Shown here: positions 1-8,017 of the stretch, piece after piece | Numbering within the stretch: position 1 is the stretch's first letter | How the letters are laid out: each line of letters begins with the position of its first letter | Assembly (NCBI GenBank): GCA_046313435.1 | Contig: JBKBYG010000029.1 | Coordinates: 1 to 18,796 of the forward strand | DNA from: JBKBYG01 sp046313435 | GTDB lineage: Bacteria > Pseudomonadota > Alphaproteobacteria > Rickettsiales > Arcanibacteraceae | Reading direction: 5' to 3' | Length of the DNA stretch: 18,796 bases | The notes under the pieces: model-generated | The model's database searches: none | The model's input: the letters and a program-made list of their open reading frames with translations, nothing else | What the model was told of the DNA's origin: nothing | Made by a program: the position numbers and the translations under genes

Positions 1-376
1 TTATATAGCCGCCTGAAATACTGCCGTCACCATAAGTGTACGATTTATCTATCCATGTCGAATACGCATATGAATTGGTTGGAATATACCCAACATCAAA
101 TGGATCATAAGCGTCTAGCCATAAAGCTATATCTCCATGAATATTTTTAGCCCATTTTCTGTTTAAAATTTTATTGCTATCGGTACATTTGCCGAAACTA
201 CGCACAGAAGAACCATTGGTTTTTGGAGCAACTAAAGAATTTCCGTATGGACATTGGCAATCAGAATAAGTACTACCAGGTTGTTTCCAAAGTACTAAAT
301 CTCCTGGGCAGTCTTTTACAGCAAATGATGGATTAGAAATCATAATTAATGCTAGTAAGTATAATATTTTTCTCAT
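1..376 (-). CDS. Secreted Cys-containing protein with start of a LamG-like domain (partial, C-terminus off window)
   Basis: The frame is open from an ATG at 374-376 to the window edge, giving 125 codons with no stop. The N-terminus is a good Sec signal peptide: MRK, then a hydrophobic run (ILYLLALIMI), then SNPSFA with likely cleavage after Ala19. The mature part has cysteines at 23, 40, 42 and 64, suggesting disulfides in the periplasm or outside the cell. Residues 83-89 (IALWLDA), followed by a TWIDKS stretch, match the opening of the LamG-like domain in the next gene (LQLWLDADD ... NWLDKSG), so the missing part is probably a LamG/concanavalin-A-like domain. The ATG lies 4 nt after the stop of the upstream pilin-LamG gene, so the two are almost certainly co-transcribed. 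A GGGGA in the last codons of that gene may serve as ribosome binding site, although it sits rather far upstream. The domain name is inferred from the match to the neighbour; binding target is unknown. Confidence 0.75.
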   Translation of the reverse strand, partial: MRKILYLLALIMISNPSFAVKDCPGDLVLWKQPGSTYSDCQCPYGNSLVAPKTNGSSVRSFGKCTDSNKILNRKWAKNIHGDIALWLDAYDPFDVGYIPTNSYAYSTWIDKSYTYGDGSISGGYI

Positions 377-380
377 ATAA

Positions 381-2126
381 TTAACATTCCCCACTTAACC
401 ATTTCCTAAGTAAATATCCTTCAATAAGCTTTTGTTCAGAAACTGTTAATACTCTATTATAAAATAGTATTTCAGCAATATGGCCAGTGTATGTTTTGCA
501 TACTGTAGCGCTTAACCCACCGCAAGACGCAATCGCACCTGATGAAGAGTTTGTTAGGGCATTAGCAGAGCCACTAAATTTCATATTTGAAGCAAACCCA
601 TTAGAAGAACGTATATTCAAAATTCTTTGAGGTGTATCTTTATCGAATAATCCCATTACCATATAAGGCATAGGTTGATGGATAACTGAAGCTGAAATAA
701 TAGGTTGTTCAGTAACAGTTAAAGCAACATTATCGCTAGTATGCCCCCATCCGTGCCCCCATGCATTATTAGTAATAAATTGAGAACCAATTTGTATACC
801 GGTATCAGCAGTTGTAGCTGCCGTATTATAGATGATAAAACTCGATTTATTTCCAATGTTTAAGAATGGACTTGCAGTATATACTGCAAAGAATGTGTAA
901 TTACTATTGACTAGAAATCCTAGATTTACTGAAAATGAATCTGTACCGGAAAAATATACAGCTCCTTTTTGGAAAGGCGAGGAGGATCTATAAGTTGGTG
1001 AACCAGCAGTTCTTGTGGCATTCCTGCTATTACCGGATTTATCAAGCCAATTTGTAGAAATAACTGTTCCATCAGCGGTAGCAGGGTTATTAGGATTATT
1101 ATCAATATCATCCGCATCTAACCATAATTGTAGATTCGATATTGAGCTAGGAATGAATGTACAGTTTGAAGCAGAATTTAATGACCCAATAGGTTGATTA
1201 CTACATAAAGTTTTAAGAGCTTTGCTAGTTTTATATATTTGATCTTTAACTAAAGTGCCATTTGGTAATGATACAGGAATATTTTTGTATGTTTGAGCAG
1301 GATCATTTAATATAGCATTAGCACTTGAACAAGTGCTACTCGGGATTTTAAATGGACTTCTTTGATATTTGAAGTTAATTAAATTTGGCAAGATCTTATA
1401 TGATACAATATGTCCAAATAAATAATTACGATCATTTTGTATAAATGTTCGATTAGCATTTGAAGTAAGATAATCAGCATTTTCATATTCTCTGGTATTG
1501 TTAGCGGGAAGTGTAGGTGCAGAATTTGAATTTTTTCTCCAAGCGCCTAGGCCATTTTGTCCAAAACTAAACAAGACATAAGCTGCTCCATAATTATTAG
1601 GCAATCTATGATTAATTTGAGTTTTATTAATGCCTTGTAAATCAATGATTCTTATATCTCCCTTATAATCACCGCTTGCAATATCAGAAGCGCTACCCAT
1701 GCCAGTTGCAATACTATAAGAAAATTTACGATCCCATCCATCATATGCATAATAATCAGGTAAATTAAGTGTTCTAACAGGTACCATGCCTACAAAATTA
1801 GTAGTAGCATTACTTTGATTAACTAAATTACAATTGCTGCCACTAGTATTGTTAGTGTTATTATAAGTTATAGTTGAATTATTTCCAAATTTAACGTCCG
1901 TTTCTAACGTGTCGCCCTGAGATGGACAAGGTAAATATAAATTTTTGTCAGCAAAGTTTGCTATTTCCTTTTCAATTCTTTCCATGCGCTCAATAGTCAC
2001 TTTATAACGTTTTACTTCGTCTTTTTTTATGAAAACTCCGAGCATGCCCACTAACATTAGAGCAAGAATCGATAAAGAGATCGAAAGTTCTACTAAAGTA
2101 TAAGCTGATTGGTTAATTGATTTCAT
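381..2126 (-). CDS. Prepilin-like protein fused to a C-terminal LamG-like lectin domain
   Basis: A 581-residue protein. Residues 1-8 are a short basic leader (MKSINQSA), followed by a type IV prepilin motif YTLVELS with Glu at +5 and a hydrophobic helix to about residue 32. The residue before the predicted cleavage is Ala rather than the usual Gly. Residues about 33-300 form a pseudopilin-like body with LPCP (65-68) and an LNLPDYYAYDGW stretch (120-131), both shared with the upstream gene. From about residue 331 (LQLWLDADD) to 577 the pattern is LamG/concanavalin-A-like, ending with EILFYNRVLT and EGYLLRKW, typical closing strands of bacterial LamG domains. Much of it is Asn/Ser/Thr-rich. It sits 9 nt after the upstream pilin gene. 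The likely role is a pilus- or pseudopilus-borne adhesin that binds a glycan or host surface; this is inference. A prepilin peptidase (PilD) would be needed and is not in the window. Confidence 0.8.
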   Translation of the reverse strand: MKSINQSAYTLVELSISLSILALMLVGMLGVFIKKDEVKRYKVTIERMERIEKEIANFADKNLYLPCPSQGDTLETDVKFGNNSTITYNNTNNTSGSNCNLVNQSNATTNFVGMVPVRTLNLPDYYAYDGWDRKFSYSIATGMGSASDIASGDYKGDIRIIDLQGINKTQINHRLPNNYGAAYVLFSFGQNGLGAWRKNSNSAPTLPANNTREYENADYLTSNANRTFIQNDRNYLFGHIVSYKILPNLINFKYQRSPFKIPSSTCSSANAILNDPAQTYKNIPVSLPNGTLVKDQIYKTSKALKTLCSNQPIGSLNSASNCTFIPSSISNLQLWLDADDIDNNPNNPATADGTVISTNWLDKSGNSRNATRTAGSPTYRSSSPFQKGAVYFSGTDSFSVNLGFLVNSNYTFFAVYTASPFLNIGNKSSFIIYNTAATTADTGIQIGSQFITNNAWGHGWGHTSDNVALTVTEQPIISASVIHQPMPYMVMGLFDKDTPQRILNIRSSNGFASNMKFSGSANALTNSSSGAIASCGGLSATVCKTYTGHIAEILFYNRVLTVSEQKLIEGYLLRKWLSGEC

Positions 2127-2135
2127 ATATTTTTA

Positions 2136-3191
2136 TCACCAGCAATAATTATTAGCAGTGTTAAATGACAAGCTTAAAGGACAACAAGCATTAGTTGAAT
2201 TAAAGTTAGTAGCAGAGCTACTACAACTTCTTGGTATCGTTCCATTGTTTCCATGAATTTCATAACAGGCATCTTGTAATACCCACATCATTTCAAGAAG
2301 AGCTTCGTCCCCATAATTATATATTATGCCCAGGTCAGTATTTTGAGTAGCTGTCATTGTAGCACGTGCATTGCTTAAAACAGAAGAATAGTTGCTGTTG
2401 CCCAGCATATATGAATTTGCAGCACATTCGCTCATAGTTAAAGCAGGATTTGAAGGTAAGTATTTAGTAGCTTCTAACTGATTTTTTGTTTTATAAATTA
2501 TTAAATCATCAAATGTGGAGCTCATAGCTCCCTTATAATAATTATTAAAATCCGCTGAAGCAGAAGTTTTCGAAGCATCATTTTTCTGTTCATATGTATT
2601 TGGTGATGCGCTAACATATGTCCCTGCTTTAGAATAAGATGCATAGCCATTAGCGCCATAACCTACTAATACATATGCAGCATTAGTGACTATTGCAGTA
2701 CCAGTAGCCGTAGAGTAAATTTGTAAAGCTGGAGAATTATTTTTATAAGAGCTTGGGGTGCAGTTTTTTACCGAAAAATTATTATTACCACATAAATTCT
2801 GATGAACATGATAATTGAATTTTCTTCCCCATGCATCTAATATATAATGATTAGGAAGGCCTAAATTTTTAGTTGGAACCGCGCCATTTGGAGATAAGCA
2901 TTCATTTCCATTAACAGATGTATAACTAATATATTCACTATCAAAATTAACTGTACCCATCGATAAAGAGTTTCTTGCAGGACAAGGTAATCTATTATAT
3001 ATAGCAAAATAATTTCTAATTGCTTTATCAATTTCATGCATTTTATTGAAAGTTTGATTGATTTTTTCTGCATTGTCATTAACTGGTGCTGTACCAAAAT
3101 TAATGAAGCCTAAAGTTGCAATTGATAAAATTGTAATAATTATAGATAATTCAACTAAGCTAAATCCTGATTGTTTTAGATTTTTATGCAT
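2136..3191 (-). CDS. Type IV prepilin / pseudopilin-like protein
   Basis: First gene of the surface cluster. The frame has an upstream ATG at 3207-3209, but I prefer the ATG at 3189-3191 because it gives a 9-residue leader (MHKNLKQSG) typical of class IV prepilins; neither start has a clear Shine-Dalgarno. Gly is at -1, then FSLVELSI with Glu at +5 and a hydrophobic helix of about 20 residues. The body repeats features of the downstream paralogue: LPCP, a LGLPNHYILDAWGRKFNY stretch, and AAYVLVGYGANGY. The last 45 residues contain six cysteines, including a CC pair, and end in Cys-Trp, so a disulfide-bonded C-terminal cap is likely. At about 350 residues it is much longer than a major pilin, fitting a minor pilin or pseudopilin. 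There is no LamG domain here. It may form a complex with the LamG-bearing paralogue that follows. Confidence 0.8.
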   Translation of the reverse strand: MHKNLKQSGFSLVELSIIITILSIATLGFINFGTAPVNDNAEKINQTFNKMHEIDKAIRNYFAIYNRLPCPARNSLSMGTVNFDSEYISYTSVNGNECLSPNGAVPTKNLGLPNHYILDAWGRKFNYHVHQNLCGNNNFSVKNCTPSSYKNNSPALQIYSTATGTAIVTNAAYVLVGYGANGYASYSKAGTYVSASPNTYEQKNDASKTSASADFNNYYKGAMSSTFDDLIIYKTKNQLEATKYLPSNPALTMSECAANSYMLGNSNYSSVLSNARATMTATQNTDLGIIYNYGDEALLEMMWVLQDACYEIHGNNGTIPRSCSSSATNFNSTNACCPLSLSFNTANNYCW

Positions 3192-3334
3192 AACATTTAG
3201 AAAAAACATGATAAATAATTATTTTAATGAATAATATTAAAAATAAATTAAAATTATCTTAATATTATGGTATAAAATATATCTTTATTGCTTTTAGAAG
3301 TTTATAGTAATATGAATATAAAACAAAATTAGAA

Positions 3335-3340
3335 TATAAT
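3335..3340 (+). promoter_or_regulatory. Candidate -10 box for typA
   Basis: A perfect TATAAT lies 30 nt before the typA ATG, followed by an AGGA ribosome binding site at 3354-3357. No good -35 hexamer is seen at 16-18 nt spacing, so this is a weak call in an AT-rich divergent intergenic region (3210-3369). Confidence 0.3.
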
Positions 3341-3369
3341 AAAATTAAGAAACAGGAACTAATACAAAT

Positions 3370-5196
3370 ATGACTGAATTAAGAAATATTGCAATAATTG
3401 CCCATGTGGATCATGGTAAAACAACTCTTATAGATTCAATGTTAAAACAAAGTGGTACTTTTAGAGCAAATCAACAAGTTGCAGAAAGAGTTATGGATTC
3501 TAATGATTTAGAAAAAGAGCGAGGTATTACTATTTTAGCAAAATGTACTTCTATAAGTTTGGATAATATTAAAATTAATATAATAGATACGCCTGGACAT
3601 GCTGATTTTGGCGGAGAAGTAGAACGTGTATTGTCTATGGTAGATGGTGTAGTATTACTTGTTGATGCTGCTGAAGGTCCAATGCCGCAAACAAAATTCG
3701 TGTTAATGAAAGCATTAAATTTAGGCTTAAAACCTATTGTCGTAATTAATAAAGTAGATAGACCGGATGCGCGAGTAGAAGAAGTACATGAGGAAGTATT
3801 TGATTTATTTGTAGCACTTGATGCTAGCAGCGAGCAGCTGGATTTCCCTACAATTTATGCTTCAGGGCGAGCTGGTTGGGCATCTAAAGATTTGGATGAT
3901 CCTAGAGAAAATCTTACCCCATTATTTGATATCATTAAGGAATATGTGCCTTTACCTAAAGCAGATGTAGATGCGCCTTTTGCAATGCTTGCTACAATAC
4001 TTGAAGCAGATCCATATTTAGGTCGCGTATTAACAGGTAGAGTATATAGTGGAACAGCCAAAGTTAATATGGCAGTTAAAGCTTTAAACCTTGATGGGTC
4101 GGCGGTTGAGCAAGCTAGACTTACAAAATTATTTACATTTAGAGGAATAGAAAAAATAGCAGTAGAAGAAGTCCAGGCTGGAGATATTATTTCAGTAGCT
4201 GGTATGGTAAATGCTACAGTGTCTAATACAATTTGTTCAATGGAAGTTGATCAAGCAATTAAATCTACAGAGATAGACCCGCCTACTATGGCAATTACTA
4301 TTCAAGTAAATGATTCGCCTCTCGCTGGAACAGAGGGAACTAAAGTAACGTCAAGAATGATTAGAGAACGTTTGTATAAGGAAGCTGAAACTAATGTAGC
4401 AATTAAAGTTACTGAAGCGGCAAATAAAGATGCATTTGAAGTAGGAGGGCGAGGTGAGTTGCAACTGGGAGTAATTATTGAAACTATGAGAAGAGAAGGC
4501 TTCGAATTATCAGTTTCAAGACCTAGGGTACTATTTAAAAATGATGAAGTTACAGGAAAAACTCTTGAACCTATTGAAGAATTAATCGTTGATGTAGATG
4601 AGGAATATAGTGGAGTAATAGTAGAAAAGATTTCTCTTCGCAAAGGTGAAATGTTGGATATGCGTCCGTCTGGAGGTAATAAAATTAGAATTAAATTCTT
4701 GATCCCTTCGCGTTGTTTAATAGGATATCAAAGTGAATTTTTAACAGATACACGTGGTACAGGTATTATGAGCCGAATTTTCCATGGATATGCCCCACAC
4801 AAAGGAGAAATTGAAGGAAGAAGGAACGGCGTTTTGATATCAATGGAGAATGGTAATGCTGTGGCTTATGCGCTTTGGAATATAGAAGAAAGAGGGGTGT
4901 TATATATTAATCCTCAAGACAAGGTATATCCAGGCATGATTATTGGTCAGCATAGCCGAGATAATGATTTAGAAGTAAATCCTTTAAAAGGTAAGCAATT
5001 ATCGAATATTCGTACTACATCCAAAGATGAGGCAATAAGATTAACACCGCCTAAAATTATTACTTTAGAAGAAGCTATTTCGTATATTGAAGATGATGAA
5101 TTAGTTGAAGTAACGCCTAAAAATATTAGAATTAGAAAAAAAATGCTAGATAGTAACGATAGAAAGCGCGCAAGCAGAAGTAAAAAAACTGAATAA
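3370..5196 (+). CDS. typA: Ribosome-associated translational GTPase TypA/BipA
   Basis: A 608-residue protein, full length for the family. BipA/TypA is an EF-G-like GTPase that binds the 70S ribosome and helps 50S assembly and growth under stress. GTPase motifs are in order: P-loop AHVDHGKT (11-18), switch I RGIT (51-54), DTPGH (73-77) and NKVD (127-130). The EF-G-like domains II, III and V follow, and the BipA-specific C-terminal domain is recognisable (ILIP-like KFLIPSRCLIGYQSEFLTDTRG region and NIRTTSKDEAIRL). The ATG has an AGGA ribosome binding site 12 nt upstream. It is divergent from the pilin cluster and is followed 10 nt downstream by a methyltransferase-like gene, probably co-transcribed. 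Nothing looks degraded. Confidence 0.97.
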   Translation: MTELRNIAIIAHVDHGKTTLIDSMLKQSGTFRANQQVAERVMDSNDLEKERGITILAKCTSISLDNIKINIIDTPGHADFGGEVERVLSMVDGVVLLVDAAEGPMPQTKFVLMKALNLGLKPIVVINKVDRPDARVEEVHEEVFDLFVALDASSEQLDFPTIYASGRAGWASKDLDDPRENLTPLFDIIKEYVPLPKADVDAPFAMLATILEADPYLGRVLTGRVYSGTAKVNMAVKALNLDGSAVEQARLTKLFTFRGIEKIAVEEVQAGDIISVAGMVNATVSNTICSMEVDQAIKSTEIDPPTMAITIQVNDSPLAGTEGTKVTSRMIRERLYKEAETNVAIKVTEAANKDAFEVGGRGELQLGVIIETMRREGFELSVSRPRVLFKNDEVTGKTLEPIEELIVDVDEEYSGVIVEKISLRKGEMLDMRPSGGNKIRIKFLIPSRCLIGYQSEFLTDTRGTGIMSRIFHGYAPHKGEIEGRRNGVLISMENGNAVAYALWNIEERGVLYINPQDKVYPGMIIGQHSRDNDLEVNPLKGKQLSNIRTTSKDEAIRLTPPKIITLEEAISYIEDDELVEVTPKNIRIRKKMLDSNDRKRASRSKKTE

Positions 5197-5206
5197 AACT
5201 AGTTTT

Positions 5207-5881
5207 ATGCCTAGCTCAAGAAATGCTAAATTAAAAAACTTTTATAATACTGAACTTGGACGTTATCTACATAAGTCTTTAATTGAGGAAATATATAGAT
5301 ATTGGCCAGATATAGAAGGAAAAAATTTACTTGAGCTAGGTCATAAAAACATTTATTCAGATAAAATTAATGTAAAAAATAAGTTATATATAAGCCCTAC
5401 AGATTTTATTAAAAACAAAATTCCTAAAGAAAATTCTTTTGATAAAATATTAGTTGTACATTGCTTAGAATACTTAAACGATATTCAATCGATGCTTCAG
5501 ACCTTATGGAATATACTAACGCCTGAAGGGAAACTGCTTATTATTGTACCAAATAGGTATAGTGTCCTACCTGTAGCAAATATTAATATTTTTAAAAAAG
5601 CAAAATTATTTACTTTATATGAAATTATTAATTTATTAAATGATAATCATTTTCTGACAATAAAATCTTCTTCAAGAGTTTTCTTAACATTGAATTTCTA
5701 TAAAAACTTTCCAACCATATCTAATTTTTTTGATCATGTTGGGAGTAAATGGTTTATACCTTTTGGCACTTTCTTAATAATTGAAGCAAAAAAAACTACG
5801 TATGCGCCGATATTAAAAGTTTCACCTTTTGTAAAACCAATGAGCTATAGTGCAAGAGTAAGTAACTTCAAACAAATTTAA
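5207..5881 (+). CDS. Class I SAM-dependent methyltransferase-like protein
   Basis: A 224-residue protein that resembles the small alphaproteobacterial methyltransferase-like proteins of the Methyltransf_11 type. An N-terminal FYNTELGRYL segment (12-21) leads into the first beta strand, LLELGHKN (41-48), where the usual Gly-rich SAM loop (E/DxGxGxG) is strongly eroded. Residues 78-114 (FDKILVVHCLEYL ... ILTPEGKLLIIVPNR) are the clear post-II/post-III signature of the fold. The Gly-poor loop leaves open whether it still binds SAM. It lies 10 nt after typA, and that spacer is a perfect palindrome (AAAACTAGTTTT, 5195-5206) running up to the ATG, so there is no Shine-Dalgarno and translation may depend on coupling to typA. 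Substrate unknown. Confidence 0.7.
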   Translation: MPSSRNAKLKNFYNTELGRYLHKSLIEEIYRYWPDIEGKNLLELGHKNIYSDKINVKNKLYISPTDFIKNKIPKENSFDKILVVHCLEYLNDIQSMLQTLWNILTPEGKLLIIVPNRYSVLPVANINIFKKAKLFTLYEIINLLNDNHFLTIKSSSRVFLTLNFYKNFPTISNFFDHVGSKWFIPFGTFLIIEAKKTTYAPILKVSPFVKPMSYSARVSNFKQI

Positions 5882-6069
5882 AATATTTAACTTAAACTTT
5901 TTGCAGTTAGTTTGTCAAATCTTGTTACAAGACGCGGTTCTACAAAAATTCTATTATGTTTTTTACCTCAAAGAAACTATTTCTAATTTAATAATTTAAC
6001 ATTAAATTAACCTAATAACCTTATTAGTAATAATTTATTTTATGAATTGTTGATTATATAGGATTATAT

Positions 6070-7260
6070 ATGGATAATAAAAATTTGAATGATGTATATA
6101 TTGTAGATGCAGTTAGGACTGGGGTAGGTAAATTTTGCGGCTCTTTAGGTTCACTTTCAGCAGTCAAATTAGGGGAAGTAGTCATTAAATCTCTTAAGGA
6201 AAGAAATAATCTTGATTCTAAATCTGTTAATGAGGTCATTATGGGCCAAGTATTAACAGGTGGATGTGGACAAAATCCAGCACGCCAAGCCTCTATTGCT
6301 GCAGGCATTGACCTTGAAATTCCTGCTTATACTGTTAACATGGTTTGCGGTTCTGGCCTAAAATCTATCGCTCTTGGAATGGAAGCTATTATGGTTGGAA
6401 ATAGTCAATTAATTATTGCAGGAGGACAAGAAAGCATGAGCACTGCTAATCATGCTATAAATCTTCGTCAAGGAACTAAGATGGGTGATGCTCAACTTGT
6501 AGATATGATGATGAAAGACGGACTTTCTGATGCATTTAGATTCTATCCTATGGGAAATACTGCTGAAAATTTAGCAAAAAAATATAAAATCACTAGGGAT
6601 GAGCAGGATGAATTTGCTTATAATTCTCAAATGAAGGCAACAGCAGCGCATAATGCAGGCAAATTTAAAACTGAGATTGTTGATGTAATAATCAAAGATA
6701 GAAAAGGGGAAATGATTTTTAATCAAGATGAATATATTAGAAGTGAAACTAATATGGAATCATTAGCTAAACTGAAACCTGCTTTTGTAAGCGATGGTAC
6801 TGTTACAGCTGGTAATTCTTCTGGTATCAATGACGGTGCTGGGGCCGTATTGTTGGCAAGTGGCCAAATGGTGAATGATAAAAGCTACAAACCTTTAGCC
6901 AAAATTGTATCATATTCTAGTTATGGTGTTGATCCTGAATACATGGGTATAGGTCCGGTTTTTGCTGTAAGAGAAGCTTTAAAACGTGCTAATTGGACAA
7001 TAGATGATTTAAATTTAATTGAAGCTAATGAAGCTTTTGCTGCTCAATCAATATCAGTAAATAAAGAATTAGGGTGGGATATAAATAAGGTTAATGTTAA
7101 TGGTGGCGCAATAGCCATCGGTCATCCAATAGGTGCTTCGGGTACAAGAGTCTTGGTTACATTGTTGCATGAAATGAAAAGAAGAAATTCTAAAAAAGGT
7201 TTAGCGACTCTATGTATCGGTGGTGGTATGGGAATTGCTATGTGTGTTGAAAATATATAA
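6070..7260 (+). CDS. phaA: Acetyl-CoA C-acetyltransferase (beta-ketothiolase)
   Basis: A 396-residue thiolase, full length. It condenses two acetyl-CoA to acetoacetyl-CoA, the first step of polyhydroxybutyrate synthesis, and can run in reverse. The catalytic residues are all present: nucleophile Cys93 in NMVCGSG, His352 in GHPIGASG, and Cys382 in CIGGGMG; NEAFAAQ is also intact. The start ATG is preceded by an AGGA ribosome binding site with 6-nt spacing. An acetoacetyl-CoA reductase gene follows immediately, making a phaA-phaB pair; the polymerase gene phaC is not in the window. The 188-nt upstream region contains two short dyads (5920-5932 and 6012-6027) but no promoter I can defend. Confidence 0.95.
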   Translation: MDNKNLNDVYIVDAVRTGVGKFCGSLGSLSAVKLGEVVIKSLKERNNLDSKSVNEVIMGQVLTGGCGQNPARQASIAAGIDLEIPAYTVNMVCGSGLKSIALGMEAIMVGNSQLIIAGGQESMSTANHAINLRQGTKMGDAQLVDMMMKDGLSDAFRFYPMGNTAENLAKKYKITRDEQDEFAYNSQMKATAAHNAGKFKTEIVDVIIKDRKGEMIFNQDEYIRSETNMESLAKLKPAFVSDGTVTAGNSSGINDGAGAVLLASGQMVNDKSYKPLAKIVSYSSYGVDPEYMGIGPVFAVREALKRANWTIDDLNLIEANEAFAAQSISVNKELGWDINKVNVNGGAIAIGHPIGASGTRVLVTLLHEMKRRNSKKGLATLCIGGGMGIAMCVENI

Positions 7261-7273
7261 AAATGAGGAAATG

Positions 7274-8008
7274 ATGAATAATAAACTCTTAGCATTAGTG
7301 ACAGGTGGTACTCGAGGTATCGGTGAAGCAATATCTATAGCTTTAAAAGAAGCAGGCTATGAAGTAGCTGCAACATATGCAAGCAATGATCTTAAAGCTG
7401 CTGAATTTACTAAGCATACATCAATTAAAGCTTATAAATTTGATGTTGCAAAGCTTTCAGAATGTGAAGAGGCAGTAAAACAAATTGAAAGTGATTTTGG
7501 AATGCCAGTAAAGATATTGATAAATAATGCTGGTATTACAAGGGATGGTTTGTTACATAAGGCAAATGATGATAAATTCTGGAATGAAGTTATTGATACT
7601 AATTTAAGCTCTTGCTTTAATATGTGTAAAACTGTAATTAATAAAATGCGGGAACAAAATTATGGGCGAATAGTTAATATCACTTCGATTAACGGCCAAA
7701 AAGGTCAAATAGGCCAAGTAAATTATTCGGCCGCTAAAGCAGGAATTATAGGTTTTACTAAAGCGCTCGCACTAGAATCGGCTAAAAATGGTATTACTGT
7801 TAATGCAATTGCGCCAGGATATACTGAAACAGAGATGGTGGCTGCTGTAAAGCCCGAGATCCTAGAGTCAATCATTGCACAAATTCCTGTACGCAGATTA
7901 GGTAAAGCTAAAGAAATTGCTAGAACAGTGTTATTTTTAGTTCATGAGGATGCAGGATTTATTACAGGCGAAACTATATCTGTCAATGGTGGCCAATATA
8001 TGGGATAA
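7274..8008 (+). CDS. phaB: Acetoacetyl-CoA reductase (short-chain dehydrogenase)
   Basis: A classical SDR that reduces acetoacetyl-CoA to (R)-3-hydroxybutyryl-CoA with NADPH. The frame is open back into phaA, but the true start is most likely the second of two adjacent ATGs (7274), which has GAGGAA (7265-7270) just upstream and gives 244 residues, the normal length. Motifs: cofactor loop TGGTRGIG (10-17), NNAG (84-87), and catalytic Asn110, Ser138, Tyr151 and Lys155 (YSAAK). The C-terminal ISVNGGQYMG is typical of PhaB rather than FabG, though a FabG-type role in fatty acid synthesis cannot be excluded. The gene is 13 nt downstream of phaA, and lptF follows after 9 nt. Confidence 0.9.
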   Translation: MNNKLLALVTGGTRGIGEAISIALKEAGYEVAATYASNDLKAAEFTKHTSIKAYKFDVAKLSECEEAVKQIESDFGMPVKILINNAGITRDGLLHKANDDKFWNEVIDTNLSSCFNMCKTVINKMREQNYGRIVNITSINGQKGQIGQVNYSAAKAGIIGFTKALALESAKNGITVNAIAPGYTETEMVAAVKPEILESIIAQIPVRRLGKAKEIARTVLFLVHEDAGFITGETISVNGGQYMG

Positions 8009-8017
8009 AATTTTATT

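Noticed and set aside
3855..4643. Open frames on the minus strand inside typA
   Set aside because: They are antisense to a strongly conserved GTPase gene and resemble no known family.
7220..7273. Upstream extension of the phaB frame into phaA
   Set aside because: The added 18 residues have no SDR character, and the ribosome binding site at 7265-7270 fits the ATG at 7274.
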